Assembly: GCA_963712835.1 (NCBI GenBank)
Contig: CAVQJJ010000011.1
Coordinates: 186,001-250,000, forward strand
Direction of reading: 5' to 3'
From: DATARH01 sp963712835
GTDB lineage: Bacteria > Pseudomonadota > Alphaproteobacteria > ATCC43930 > CGMCC-115725
Length of the DNA stretch: 64,000 bases
A model generated the notes under the pieces. That model was given only the letters and a program-made list of their open reading frames with translations. It ran no database searches and was not told where the DNA came from. This document shows, piece after piece, positions 33,005-44,249 of the stretch. Numbering within the stretch: the stretch's first letter is position 1; each line of letters opens with the position of its first letter. The translations under genes were made by a program, and so were the position numbers.

Positions 33005-34225
33005 ATGAACATGAAAAGCAGCCGTTCCGATATCTGGCCGGGCACCAGCCGGACGAAGCGCTCTCACGATCCGCTCATTCTCCACGTGTTTTCGTCGTTC
33101 GCCGTCGGCGGCGCTCAGGTGAGGTTCGCGAAGCTAGTTGCGCATCTCGGCGACAGGTACCGACATGCGGTCGTGGCGATGGACGGCGACTACGCCTGTC
33201 GCAGCCGATTGGCACTAGGACTGGACATCAACTTTCCGCACGTGGCGTTTTGCAAGGGGCGGACGGTGTCCAATATCCGCAATTTCCGGAAATTCATCCG
33301 GGAGCTAGCTCCGGACGCCATGGTGACCAGCAATTGGGGCAGCATCGAATGGTCGATGGCCAATGTAACTGGCCTCGTCCGGCAAATTCACACAGAAGAC
33401 GGCTTCGGGCCCGAGGAACGCGCAGGCCAGATTGCACGCCGCGTGTGGGCACGCTGGGCATTCCTGCGTCGGTCGCAGATCGTCGTTCCCTCGCGCCTAC
33501 TCCATCGGCTCGCCACAGACACCTGGGCCTTGCCGTCTCGGCAAGTAAATTACATTCCAAATGGCATCGACTGCGCGGCGTTCGCACGCCACTCTCCCTA
33601 CAAAAAAAATAGCGGCTCGGCCGAGAGGCCGCTCGTCATCGGCACTGTCGCGGCATTGCGGCCCGAGAAAAATCTGCCGCGGCTCCTACGGGCGTGCCGA
33701 CAGGTGATCCTCGAGCGATCGGTCAGACTGGTGATCGTCGGTGACGGGCCGGAGCGCAGCAGACTGGAACGGTTGGCTTTCGAGATGAATTTGGGGGATG
33801 GGCTGGTTCACTTTGTCGGTCATGCCGACGAGCCCGAGCGGGCTTATGCCGATTTCGACATATTTGCTTTGTCTTCCGACACCGAGCAGATGCCGCTTAC
33901 GGTGATCGAGGCGATGGCAGCGGGCTTGCCGATCGCTGCCACCGATGTCGGCGACATCGCCACGATGGTCGCACGCGAAAACCGACGCTTCGTTGCGGGG
34001 CGGGATCACGACGCGCTCGCGGCTGCAATTCGGGTTCTGGTATCCGATCGCGGGCTGCGACATCGCCTTGGCGCGGAAAATCGCGCGAAAGCCTTCCGTC
34101 TATACGACGAGGCCACAATGTTCGCGGCCTATTCCCAATTGCTTGAAGCGGCGGTCGCTGGGGAAAAACCCGCCCGGTTCGACCAATCGTGCATCACATC
34201 CCGCAAGCCGACGCAACATGCCTGA
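33005..34225 (+). CDS. Glycosyltransferase family 4 protein
   Basis: A 406-residue GT-B fold glycosyltransferase. The N-terminal acceptor domain starts LHVFSSFAVGGAQVRFAKLV, which has the glycine-rich loop of GT4. The C-terminal donor domain has IGTVAALRPEKNLPRLLRAC, LVIVGDGPERSRLERLA and the EX7E region in SSDTEQMPLTVIEAMAAGLP. It would transfer a sugar from a nucleotide-sugar to a lipid-linked glycan at the cytoplasmic face. Its stop overlaps the start of the epimerase gene by 8 bases, and a second GT4 and a lytic transglycosylase follow, forming a four-gene operon. Confidence 0.92.
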   Translation: MNMKSSRSDIWPGTSRTKRSHDPLILHVFSSFAVGGAQVRFAKLVAHLGDRYRHAVVAMDGDYACRSRLALGLDINFPHVAFCKGRTVSNIRNFRKFIRELAPDAMVTSNWGSIEWSMANVTGLVRQIHTEDGFGPEERAGQIARRVWARWAFLRRSQIVVPSRLLHRLATDTWALPSRQVNYIPNGIDCAAFARHSPYKKNSGSAERPLVIGTVAALRPEKNLPRLLRACRQVILERSVRLVIVGDGPERSRLERLAFEMNLGDGLVHFVGHADEPERAYADFDIFALSSDTEQMPLTVIEAMAAGLPIAATDVGDIATMVARENRRFVAGRDHDALAAAIRVLVSDRGLRHRLGAENRAKAFRLYDEATMFAAYSQLLEAAVAGEKPARFDQSCITSRKPTQHA

Positions 34226-35171
34226 GTATCTGGTGACCGGTGGCTGCGGGTTCATCGGTTCGCATGTGTGTGACATCTTGCTCGATAGTGGCCATCGGGT
34301 TCGCGTGCTGGATAATCTTTCGACGGGGTTGCTGAGGAACCTACCTCGGCGTGCCACCTTGATCGAGGGCGATATTCGAGACCGCGCGACGGTCGAGCAG
34401 GCTATCGCCGGTTGTGACGGCTGCTTCCACCTCGCCGCGGTGGCATCGGTCGAGCGCAGCAATCGTGAATGGGTCGAGTCTCACCGCACGAACCTGACGG
34501 GTACCGTGCAGGTGTTCGCGGCGGCCAGCCACGCGAGCCCGGACGGCAAACCGATACCGGTTGTTTATGCCTCTTCGGCCGCGATCTACGGCGACCAGGG
34601 CGACGCAGCCGTCACCGAGGCGGCACGGCCAGCGCCAACCTCCGCCTATGGTGCCGACAAGCTTGCTTGCGAACATCATGCCCGAGTGGCGACGCTGATC
34701 CACAAGGTCCCGACCGTGGGCCTCCGCTTTTTCAACGTCTATGGGCCGCGACAAGACCCCAGATCGCCCTATTCCGGGGCAATTTCCATTTTTTGCGACC
34801 GCATCGCGGCCGACGAACCGGTGAGGATCTATGGCGATGGTGAGCAGACGCGAGATTTTATTTACGTCGGTGACGTCGCCAGGGCGCTGGTGCTCGCGCT
34901 GAACCGGATGCCCGATCGGCCGACGGTCTTGAACGTGTGCACAGGACAGAGGACGTCGATCAATGATCTGGCGGCCATGCTGGCCGGTTCCCTCGGTCGC
35001 CAGCCGCAATTCGAGATGCTGCAGCCCCGCGATGGCGAGATCAGGCATTCCCGCGGCGATCCCTCGGCCGCCCGCGCAACTCTCGGGTTCGAGGCAATGG
35101 TGCCGTTGTCCCGAGGGTTGACCCTGACCACGCAGTCGCTTGCGGCGGCGCACGAATATGCGGCCGGTTAA
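34218..35171 (+). CDS. NAD-dependent nucleotide-sugar epimerase/dehydratase
   Basis: A 317-residue extended short-chain dehydrogenase. The NAD-binding GGCGFIGS is at residues 8-15, the catalytic Ser120 is in VYASSAAIYG, and the YxxxK pair is Tyr144/Lys148 in SAYGADK. RFFNVYGPRQDP and DGEQTRDFIYVGDVA are typical of UDP-GlcNAc/GalNAc or UDP-glucuronate 4-epimerases of the WbpP/Gne kind. The ATG at 34218 lies in the end of the preceding GT4 gene; the longer frame upstream is discarded because MPEYLVTGG is the normal start. It supplies a sugar nucleotide to the adjacent transferases. Confidence 0.92.
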   Translation: MPEYLVTGGCGFIGSHVCDILLDSGHRVRVLDNLSTGLLRNLPRRATLIEGDIRDRATVEQAIAGCDGCFHLAAVASVERSNREWVESHRTNLTGTVQVFAAASHASPDGKPIPVVYASSAAIYGDQGDAAVTEAARPAPTSAYGADKLACEHHARVATLIHKVPTVGLRFFNVYGPRQDPRSPYSGAISIFCDRIAADEPVRIYGDGEQTRDFIYVGDVARALVLALNRMPDRPTVLNVCTGQRTSINDLAAMLAGSLGRQPQFEMLQPRDGEIRHSRGDPSAARATLGFEAMVPLSRGLTLTTQSLAAAHEYAAG

Positions 35172-35174
35172 GCC

Positions 35175-36359
35175 ATGCGCATTCTATTCAGTCACCGCAC
35201 GCAATCCCGCGATGGGCAGGCGGTCCATATCGAAGCGTTGGTCGCGGCCTTTCGCAACGAAGGGCACGAGGTCTTGGTCGTCGGGCCGGGGCAGTTCAAT
35301 CGGGCCGGGTTTGGCGGGGAAAGCCGGGCTCTCTCGGTCTTGCGCCGAGTTTGCCCGCCAATCGGTTACGAACTCCTCGAACTTCTGTACAACATTCCGG
35401 GCATATGGCGGTTACTGCGAGCCTGCGGCCGGTTTCAACCCGATTGCGTCTACGAACGCTACAATCTCTTCTTCTTTGGCGGCGTGGCGCTGAAGTTCCT
35501 TCGGGGTCTTCCGCTTTACCTGGAGGTCAACGCCCCGCTCGCCGATGAACGGGCGGCGCACGGCAATCTCGCGATGACGCGGCTGGCCCGTGTGCTGGAG
35601 AGATGGGTCTGGCGCAAGGCCGATCGCCTCTACCCGGTGACGAAGGTCCTTGCCGACTATGCGGTGACACTCGGCGTTCGCCGCGACGCCATCACCATCA
35701 ACCCGAACGGGGTCGATCTCGGCCAATACACCGCTTCTCCGGTCGAGTCGGCATCGAGCGGGACAGTGACGCTCGGATTTGTCGGCTTTCTTCGCCCGTG
35801 GCATGGAGTCGAGTCCGTCATCTCAATGCTGGCGGAATGGCAGGACGCGCCCGATTTTCACTTGGTGATCGTCGGGGAAGGCCCGGCGCGACAGCAGCTG
35901 GAAAGCCTCGCTCGAGCCACGAGAATTGCCGGCAAGGTGACATTTCTGGGTCTGGTGCCGCGCGACCGTCTCACCGCCGTCATCCGCGGCTTCGACATCG
36001 CACTGCAACCGAGCGCGGTTGCCTACGCTTCGCCCTTGAAACTGTTCGAATATATGGCGCTCGGCCGGGCGATTGTGGCTCCGGATCAGCCGAATATCCG
36101 CGAGCTCCTTACTCACGACCGCACCGCTCTGTTGTTCGCGCCCGACAATCGGGACGCGTTGCGGAACGCGGTCGCGCGGCTCGTATATCGCCCGCAAATG
36201 CGGCGGCAGCTGGGCGATGCCGCCCGCCTCGCGCTCATCGAGCGCGACTACACCTGGTGCGGAAATGCGAGGCGGATAGTTGCCGCTCATACAAAAAGCC
36301 GCGAGCCCGGGAACAGGTCGGTTCCGGAGCGCATCGGTTCGGAAGTGGGCGCAGAATGA
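35175..36359 (+). CDS. Glycosyltransferase family 4 protein
   Basis: A 394-residue GT-B glycosyltransferase. It begins MRILFSHRTQSRDGQAVHIE. The donor domain shows TLGFVGFLRPWHGVESVISM, LVIVGEGPARQQLESLA and a nucleotide-sugar binding SPLKLFEYMALGRAIVAPD. The canonical EX7E first Glu is in this SPLK-F-E region, as in the EpsD/WcaL-like GT4s. It starts 3 bases after the epimerase stop and its own stop overlaps the start of the lytic transglycosylase (ATGA). The exact sugar is unknown. Confidence 0.92.
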   Translation: MRILFSHRTQSRDGQAVHIEALVAAFRNEGHEVLVVGPGQFNRAGFGGESRALSVLRRVCPPIGYELLELLYNIPGIWRLLRACGRFQPDCVYERYNLFFFGGVALKFLRGLPLYLEVNAPLADERAAHGNLAMTRLARVLERWVWRKADRLYPVTKVLADYAVTLGVRRDAITINPNGVDLGQYTASPVESASSGTVTLGFVGFLRPWHGVESVISMLAEWQDAPDFHLVIVGEGPARQQLESLARATRIAGKVTFLGLVPRDRLTAVIRGFDIALQPSAVAYASPLKLFEYMALGRAIVAPDQPNIRELLTHDRTALLFAPDNRDALRNAVARLVYRPQMRRQLGDAARLALIERDYTWCGNARRIVAAHTKSREPGNRSVPERIGSEVGAE

Positions 36360-37273
36360 CAATGCTCCGGCCTCCTGGGCCCAGACAATGGCGTCGCAGG
36401 TGGTTTTTGCTAATACCGGTTCTCTGCGTAAGCTTGGCACCATACGCCGCCTTCGGCGGCTCGCGGCAAGCCCTGGCGATCGATGGAACTGCCGTAGCGA
36501 CAGGCGGAACTTTCGACAAGGCCGTTCAGTACGAGCATGGCGAGTCGGTGCGACAGAATATGGGCCGGGCCATCGCGCTGTATTGCGAAGCGGCGCGCGA
36601 AGGCGACACGCGCGCTTTTCTCAATCTGGCCTGGATTTTCTTGAACGGCCGCGGGGTCGCGCGGGATGACCACGCCGCGGTCTTCTGGTTACGAAGGGCG
36701 GCGGCAAGGAACGTACCGCAAGCGGTCAATCTGCTGCGCGTGCTGCCGCCGGTGGCCGCGAGCGGACAGGGTTGCGTTGCCGCCCCAGTCAACGTCGTCC
36801 GCGCGGCTTACACACCGGGCTATACACCCGACGTCATACGCTCGGTGGCGCCGCCGGCGGCATACCGCGAGGCCGTGGAGCAGGCGGCACGGGACGCCGG
36901 CATCGGCGCCAATCTTTTGGATTCGATTGTCATGGTGGAATCCGGCTATCGCGCCACCGCGATATCGCCGAAAGGCGCGATGGGTCTGACACAGCTTATG
37001 CCCGCCACCGCGTCCCGGTTCCTGGTCAAAGATCCCTTCGACTACCAGGAAAATCTTCGCGGGGGCGCCACCTACGTACGGTCGCTGCTGGACTTGTACG
37101 CCGGCGACTTGAGCCTGACATTGGCCGCATACAATGCCGGTGAAGGGGCGGTGGCATCATATGGCGGCATCCCGCCTTTTGCGGAGACCCAAGCCTACGT
37201 GAGGCGGGTTGAACAGCTTTGCAACTGCACTGCGTCAGCCGCGGCCGAAGGAAGTTTGCAGGCCAAGAAGTGA
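36356..37273 (+). CDS. Exported Sel1-repeat/lytic transglycosylase (SLT) protein
   Basis: A 305-residue protein with an N-terminal signal peptide (RRRWFLLIPVLCVSLAPYAA). Two Sel1-like repeats follow (about residues 55-130: AIALYCEAAREGDTRAFLNL, AVFWLRRAAARNVPQAVNLL). A C-terminal lytic transglycosylase domain spans about 165-290, with catalytic Glu195 in MVESGYRATAISPKGAMGL, then QLMPATA and AYNAGEGAVASYGG. It would cleave peptidoglycan, perhaps to let envelope glycan machinery through. The ATG at 36356 overlaps the stop of the GT4 gene. The longer frame upstream reads through that gene and is discarded. It ends back to back with glmS. Confidence 0.9.
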   Translation: MTMLRPPGPRQWRRRWFLLIPVLCVSLAPYAAFGGSRQALAIDGTAVATGGTFDKAVQYEHGESVRQNMGRAIALYCEAAREGDTRAFLNLAWIFLNGRGVARDDHAAVFWLRRAAARNVPQAVNLLRVLPPVAASGQGCVAAPVNVVRAAYTPGYTPDVIRSVAPPAAYREAVEQAARDAGIGANLLDSIVMVESGYRATAISPKGAMGLTQLMPATASRFLVKDPFDYQENLRGGATYVRSLLDLYAGDLSLTLAAYNAGEGAVASYGGIPPFAETQAYVRRVEQLCNCTASAAAEGSLQAKK

Positions 37274-39097
<1,824 letters not shown>

Positions 39098-39159
39098 CAG
39101 CCTGCTTCTTTGCGAGGAATGGAAGCGGCAATTCTCGGTCATTCCCGGCGAACAATCTC

Positions 39160-40581
39160 CTACCCCTGATGGGCAAAGGCCGGTTCGCGTGGTTTCGATG
39201 ATTGCTTTTGGTGGAGGGAGCGCAGGACAAGATACGAGACCACATCGCAGAACGGCAGCAGCCAAATCGCACGGCCGCTGTAGCGTCCGAACACGCCGGA
39301 AAGCGCCCCCGTGGCGAAGGCGTTGATCAAAAGGCTAAGCAATACAATGCCGAGCAACGCGGCCGGTAACGGGGCACCTCGCCGCCAGCAAGAAAACGCC
39401 AACGGTCCGCAAAGAAGAAAGCTTATTCCGGCGACGCCGGCGTGGACCTCGTTGAGGATGCCGAAGACCTTCGCTCCACCGTCGGGATTTTCGGCGCTCG
39501 GCAATATATCTCGTCCCTGCAGCGATTCTGCGAAATCGGGCGCAGCGAACGCGTAACGGCGCAGCAACGACCCCGCTTCCGGCCAATCCGGCTGAAACCA
39601 AGTCTCGGAGCGGATCGTAACGAGTTGCCGGGCGGTTTCGCTTAGCATGTCCCAGGCGACCCAGGCCGGAAACATTCGGGCGGTTCCGAAGACGATGTGT
39701 CCTTCTTCGCCACTGATGGCGCGAAAAACCGCCCTCGGGACCTCTTTGGGAAAGGATATCCAGAGAAAGTCGTTCTCGGTGTCGGGGAGGCGATCGAGAT
39801 AGCTGCAGATCACGTAGGATTCGTGGTCGCAGGTCGCTCGCAGATAGGCCTTGGCCGGTCCGTCAGCCAGCAGGCGGGCCAGCAGGAAAGGAGCATTCCG
39901 TGGGCCGGGGCTGACCTCTTTGAAGACCACCAGGGAGAAGCCGAACAAAAGAGCGAGAGCAAGCGCCACGGGAGCAATCAAAAGGATCGGCCGCAGGGTG
40001 CTCCGGCACCCGCGACAGACGATCCATGCGGCCGCCGCCGCGCTGGCGAGCACGAGAGCGGTGGGCAGGTGCGAGAGGTGAAAGCAGATAGAAACCGCGG
40101 CTAGCAGGATCAGGTAGATCGTCTCCCGCCCGCTGAGCCTGTTCCGACAGAACCCGAACAGGAACATCGCCAAAATCAGCACGCTCAAGAAGATGTCCGG
40201 GATGATTTGCGAGACGTACCACGACAGGGGAGTGGCCACGGCGAGGAGCGCCAGAATGCACAGAAACGCGGGGCGACTGGGTACCGGACCGAGGGTTCGT
40301 AGGGTCAGCCATACCAGATGTGCCACCACCAACCCCTGAGCAACGACCACCGGCCAGATGGCATGCTCCCAGTGCAGGGGCCAGATGACTAGGCCATAGA
40401 ATACAGGGTGAACCCCATCCGGCCGCTGCAGGCGGAGGAGCGCCGCTGCGTCGCCGAGATAACCGAAGGTATCACCCGCGATGATGGGCTCTCCGTTGAC
40501 GATGGCGGCCATGCACAGGATCAGTGCCCCGCTCGCGAAAGTCAGCGCCAGCGATAGGAAGCCAGCGCGCGTTCGTTCCAT
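39160..40581 (-). CDS. Multi-TM membrane protein, GT-C-like, unassigned
   Basis: A protein of about 473 residues with roughly ten to eleven hydrophobic segments, among them LSLALTFASGALILCMAAIV, FLCILALLAVATPLSWYVSQ and AALLGIVLLSLLINAFATGA. An early loop acidic motif (AGDTFGYLGDAAALLR) and the large loop before the last helices recall GT-C glycosyltransferases that use polyprenyl-phosphate sugars. I do not see a firm family signature. It is third in a minus-strand run after the GT2 and small flippase genes, which supports a lipid-linked sugar transfer role. The ATG at 40581 is a choice; 40644 is possible. Confidence 0.65.
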   Translation of the reverse strand: MERTRAGFLSLALTFASGALILCMAAIVNGEPIIAGDTFGYLGDAAALLRLQRPDGVHPVFYGLVIWPLHWEHAIWPVVVAQGLVVAHLVWLTLRTLGPVPSRPAFLCILALLAVATPLSWYVSQIIPDIFLSVLILAMFLFGFCRNRLSGRETIYLILLAAVSICFHLSHLPTALVLASAAAAAWIVCRGCRSTLRPILLIAPVALALALLFGFSLVVFKEVSPGPRNAPFLLARLLADGPAKAYLRATCDHESYVICSYLDRLPDTENDFLWISFPKEVPRAVFRAISGEEGHIVFGTARMFPAWVAWDMLSETARQLVTIRSETWFQPDWPEAGSLLRRYAFAAPDFAESLQGRDILPSAENPDGGAKVFGILNEVHAGVAGISFLLCGPLAFSCWRRGAPLPAALLGIVLLSLLINAFATGALSGVFGRYSGRAIWLLPFCDVVSYLVLRSLHQKQSSKPREPAFAHQG

Positions 40582-40669
40582 TGTGTCCCCGGCGCGAGCT
40601 TTGAAGCGGGCATTCGCTGTCGGCGCCGACCTGCCCGCTTCCATTTTGCCCGAACTCCAACTGGCTCGA

Positions 40670-41032
40670 TTAGCTGGCTGCGGCGATAACGACGACGCCG
40701 GTCCCAATAAGCGCGACGCCCAGCCAGAGGGCCGGCCCCAAGCGCTCGTCAAACAGGTACCAACTGGCCAAGGAGACAATCGCCAGAGCGACGCAAACCC
40801 AGGGATAGGCTCTACTCAGAGGAATCCGAGAAAGAAGCCAGATCCAAAGAATTGTGGCGCCGGCATAGAGCATCAGCGCGCCGTAAAGCGCCGGTTCGTG
40901 CACGACAGCTGCAAGTCCGTAGCCGAGCGGCTTACCGCGCAGCGCGAGCCCGACTTTCTTGAACAGCAATTGACCGGCGGCCAAGATTATCGCGAACGCC
41001 GCGAGGCTAACGGTATTCACCACGCCAGCCAT
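40670..41032 (-). CDS. Small DMT-superfamily (EamA/ArnE-like) four-helix protein
   Basis: A 120-residue membrane protein with four hydrophobic helices (SLAAFAIILAAGQLLFKKVG; ALYGALMLYAGATILWIWLL; RAYPWVCVALAIVSLASWYL; LWLGVALIGTGVVVIAA). It matches the small EamA/ArnE-ArnF type that is proposed to flip undecaprenyl-phosphate sugars, and the SRIPLSRAYP stretch is typical. The TGATG overlap with the GT2 gene shows translational coupling. The longer frame upstream is shadow. Its partners indicate a three-component lipid-linked glycosyl modification system. Confidence 0.82.
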   Translation of the reverse strand: MAGVVNTVSLAAFAIILAAGQLLFKKVGLALRGKPLGYGLAAVVHEPALYGALMLYAGATILWIWLLSRIPLSRAYPWVCVALAIVSLASWYLFDERLGPALWLGVALIGTGVVVIAAAS

Positions 41033-42219
41033 CAAAGTTTCAGATCCGGTAATGCCGTCGGTCGCGGGGAGGCTCGGACCTGCAGGATGCCGACGAAGAA
41101 CGCGCTGTAGATGACCTGGAAGCCAAGAAGCATCGCGGTGCTGGAGGGGATGACCAGCCGCATCGTCGCCGTGACCGATAACGGCCCGAAATGGGCCGCG
41201 CCCCAGCTGCTGAGGGCACAAATAGCGAGCGCGAGCCCCGTAAGCACCAGTGTCCCGCCGAAAAGCAACCCTATCTCCACGGTGAACATCGCCGAAACCG
41301 TACAGAACGCCGGATCGGCCGGCAGGATTCCCTCGCGCATGCCATAGATTTTTGAAAACACCCAGAATTCCATCGATTGGAAGCCGATGACGACCGCGAC
41401 CGCGGAGAATAGCAATGTGTGGACGTCGAAATTCATCCGCCCGACGTGGCGTGAATGCGGCAACAGCCAGATCATTGCCGCGAGGCCGATCACGGTTAGG
41501 GTAAAGCCCGGGTAGAAGAAAATGGAGCGGGGGCTAAATAGCAACAGGAAGCGGAGATGACGCCAGCCATCATGCCAGCTTCTCAGATGTGGCGGCCGCG
41601 TGCGGCCGTCGGGAGAAAGGGTCGTAGGCACCTCGGCGATGGAAAGCTTGGCTATCGTAGCCTTCACGACCATCTCGCTGGCGAACTCCATGCCAGGAGC
41701 CTGGAGATCCAGTTGCAAGATCGCTTCCCGATCGAAACCGCGCAGCCCGCAGTGGAAATCCTTGCACGAGCTGTGGAAGAAAAGCCGGCCCACAGCCGTC
41801 AGCACGGGGTTGCCGACATAGCGGTGGAGCGGAGGCATCGCGCCGGGGAAAATCCCGCCGGCGAAGCGATTACCCATGACGAGCTGGAAACCTTCGCGCA
41901 ACTTCTCGACAAATGGCCCGAGCTGGCTAAAATCGTAACTGTCGTCGCTATCTCCCATGATCACGTACTTGCCGCGGGCGGCACCAATGCCGGCGAGAAG
42001 TGCGCTGCCGTATCCGCGCTCCGCGACCGGCCAGACGCGAGCGCCGTGGCTGGCGGCAATTTCCCGGGAACCGTCCGTACTGCCGTTATCAGCAACCAAA
42101 ACTTCGCCGGTAAGGCCAGCGCGGCACAAAAAATCCAGCGCCTTTCGGATGCAGATGGCCAGCGTTTCGGCCTCGTTTAGGCACGGCATTAAGATCGTGA
42201 TCTCGCAGGGATCGATCAT
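41032..42219 (-). CDS. Family 2 glycosyltransferase with C-terminal membrane helices
   Basis: A 395-residue dolichyl/polyprenyl-phosphate sugar synthase-like enzyme. The GT-A domain (about residues 1-230) opens ITILMPCLNEAETLAICIRK, and has VLVADNGSTDGSREI, the metal-binding IMGDSDDSYDF and DFHCGLRGFDR. About four hydrophobic helices follow from residue 235. It probably loads a sugar on polyprenyl phosphate, which the next gene product would flip and the third would transfer. The ATG at 42219 gives MIDPCEITILMPCLNE, the family's normal start. It is the first gene of the operon; 684 bases separate it from the divergent methyltransferase gene. Confidence 0.9.
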   Translation of the reverse strand: MIDPCEITILMPCLNEAETLAICIRKALDFLCRAGLTGEVLVADNGSTDGSREIAASHGARVWPVAERGYGSALLAGIGAARGKYVIMGDSDDSYDFSQLGPFVEKLREGFQLVMGNRFAGGIFPGAMPPLHRYVGNPVLTAVGRLFFHSSCKDFHCGLRGFDREAILQLDLQAPGMEFASEMVVKATIAKLSIAEVPTTLSPDGRTRPPHLRSWHDGWRHLRFLLLFSPRSIFFYPGFTLTVIGLAAMIWLLPHSRHVGRMNFDVHTLLFSAVAVVIGFQSMEFWVFSKIYGMREGILPADPAFCTVSAMFTVEIGLLFGGTLVLTGLALAICALSSWGAAHFGPLSVTATMRLVIPSSTAMLLGFQVIYSAFFVGILQVRASPRPTALPDLKL

Positions 42220-42903
42220 CGCCCGACGTCTCTTGCCCCACCTCGCCCATCGATGTTTCACGGCGAACTCGTCAAGGAACGATCGATGGTTATAGGCGCA
42301 TCGGCTTGATAGGCCACGCAGCCCGAAGGCGTATATCAATCGATTTCAATAATTTTATTTGTAATATTCAGGTAATAATCCACAAAAAATCCCCAAATTG
42401 GGTAACCCGGATTCCGTACGTATACATCCGTCATGAAGGTTAACTTGTCGCCGGGTACGGGAACGTGGGCGCCGGATAGAGGGCCCACTGCCAGGGCGGA
42501 GAAACTATATTTAAGACCGTCGTAAAGTGGCGCTCGGGTCCGTCAGCGGCGGTGAACGAACCTGCGCGCTGGTGCATGATCATCAGGCTGTACTGGTCCC
42601 ACCTGAGTTCTTGCTTGGCGGTGCACTCGAACTTGGCACGGATGCCGCGCGACAAAATCTCCCGACGAGGCGGGTGCTGGGCTCGCCTGGCGAGCTACGC
42701 GTTCGGCGGCGGCCGTTACACTCGACCAGCCGGTATGTTTGACAGGGCTGTAGGGCTGTAGGTGCCACAGCTGTCTGCGGCTCGTTGCAATAGAGGTAAC
42801 CCCTTCGATGCAATCGGCAGCCAGGGCGGACGGTGCAACTGTCTCCGGCATACCGACAACGCCCAGTTCCGCCGCCGTCGCTGCCGCGCATTCAGGAGGA
42901 TCG
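42220..42903. other. Long intergenic region between divergent GT2 and methyltransferase genes
   Basis: The half nearest the GT2 gene is AT-rich (42340-42440, for example TTTCAATAATTTTATTTG), fitting a promoter. The rest has several open frames on the minus strand (around 42440-42900) that overlap each other and lack start signals or family resemblance, so I do not call a gene. A strong AGGAGG sits at its right end, for the methyltransferase. Confidence 0.45.
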
Positions 42904-44157
42904 ATGACACAAGCCGCGTCTTTCGAAAATTCGGAGCTGGAGACCTGCCGGTTTTGCGGCGGCGCACTGCATCAGTTCCTTGACCTCGGCGTGTCTCCGC
43001 TTTGCGAGAGCTATCTAACGCAGTCGCAGTTGCGGGAGCCAGAAACATTTTATCCGCTGGCGGCTTCTGTGTGCGGCGAGTGCTTTCTGGTACAACTGCC
43101 AGAACATGTCTCGCCGCAGGAAATATTCTGCGACTATGCCTATTTTTCCGCTTATTCGGATTCTTGGCTCGCACATGCGCGCACCTATGCGGATGCTATG
43201 ACGAGCCGGCTGGAATTGGATGGATCGAGCCGAGTCGTGGAGATCGGCAGCAACGACGGCTACTTGCTCCAATTTTTTGTGCAAAAAGGCGTTTCCGTCC
43301 TTGGTGTCGACCCCGCGGCTAACGTCGCCAAGGCAGCCGAGGCGCGTGGGGTGCGGACGCAGGTGAGCTTCTTTGGCACCGACGTGGCTCGCCGTCTGGC
43401 GGCCGAGGGCGAGCTGGCTGATTTGATTGTCGGCAACAACGTCCTCGCGCAAGTCGCCGATCTCAACGACTTCGTCGAAGGCATCCGTGTTTTACTAAAG
43501 CCCACCGGTATCGCGACCCTAGAGTTTCCCCATATTCTGCAGACTTTGAAGGGCAATCAGTTCGATCAGTTTTACCATGAGCATTTCTCGTATTTCTCGG
43601 CATTGGCGATCGAAAAGATATTTAGCGCGCACAGCCTCCATCTATTCGATGTCGAGCAGATAGGGACGCATGGCGGGTCTCTGCGGATATTTCTCTGTCA
43701 CACGGGCAGACAAGCGGAGACCAATTCGTCCGTTGGCGCATTGATCGCCGCCGAGCGCAATTTCGGTCTGCATCGACTCGAGACCTACGATGCCTTTGCC
43801 GCAAAGGTGATGGGGACCAAAAGAAAGCTGCTAGGCTTCCTGATCGACGCGCGACTGGCGGGAAAATCCATCGCCGGATACGGCGCTCCGGGAAAGGGCA
43901 ACACCTTGCTCAATTACTGCGGAATCCGCACGGATTTCCTCGATTACACCGTGGACCGGAATCCTCATAAGCACGGCAAATTCCTGCCGGGAACCCACAT
44001 TCCGATTCATCCGCCGGAATGGCTCACCGAGACGAAGCCTGACTATGTCCTGGTTTTACCGTGGAACCTCAAGGAGGAGATCGCGGTGCAACTTGCCCAC
44101 GTTCGCGACTGGGGCGGTAAGCTGGTGGTGCCAATTCCTGAACCCACGGTACTTTGA
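42904..44157 (+). CDS. SAM-dependent C-methyltransferase (zinc-binding, TylC3/NovU-like)
   Basis: A 417-residue sugar C-methyltransferase-like protein with the three-part build known for NDP-sugar C-3/C-5 methyltransferases. There is an N-terminal zinc-binding domain (ETCRFCGGALHQFLDLGVSP and VCGECFLVQLPEHVS). A Rossmann SAM domain follows (VVEIGSNDGYLLQFFVQKGV, then VLGVDPAANVAKAAEARGV), with FDQFYHEHFSYFS as catalytic-loop-like text. The C-terminal domain has SIAGYGAPGKGNTLLNYCGI. AGGAGG precedes the ATG by four bases, so the start is secure. It would methylate a nucleotide-sugar for the surface glycan. Confidence 0.92.
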   Translation: MTQAASFENSELETCRFCGGALHQFLDLGVSPLCESYLTQSQLREPETFYPLAASVCGECFLVQLPEHVSPQEIFCDYAYFSAYSDSWLAHARTYADAMTSRLELDGSSRVVEIGSNDGYLLQFFVQKGVSVLGVDPAANVAKAAEARGVRTQVSFFGTDVARRLAAEGELADLIVGNNVLAQVADLNDFVEGIRVLLKPTGIATLEFPHILQTLKGNQFDQFYHEHFSYFSALAIEKIFSAHSLHLFDVEQIGTHGGSLRIFLCHTGRQAETNSSVGALIAAERNFGLHRLETYDAFAAKVMGTKRKLLGFLIDARLAGKSIAGYGAPGKGNTLLNYCGIRTDFLDYTVDRNPHKHGKFLPGTHIPIHPPEWLTETKPDYVLVLPWNLKEEIAVQLAHVRDWGGKLVVPIPEPTVL

Positions 44158-44249
44158 TATTCGCCGTTCGATCGTTTCTCCGGCTGCACCGGTTCGACCC
44201 TCATCGCTTGCCCGCCCCCTAGACGTGGCGCGCCGGGGGCAGAAAAAGT

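Noticed and set aside
35603..36355. Fusion of the lytic transglycosylase with an upstream 250-residue domain
   Set aside because: The open frame upstream is the shadow of the GT4 gene; the signal peptide after the ATG at 36356 shows the true start.
39160..40779. Start of the multi-TM protein at 40779
   Set aside because: The first 66 codons would overlap the small flippase gene and encode no membrane-like or conserved sequence.
42440..42900. Minus-strand open frames in the gap before the methyltransferase
   Set aside because: They overlap each other in different frames, have no ribosome binding site and no recognisable family.
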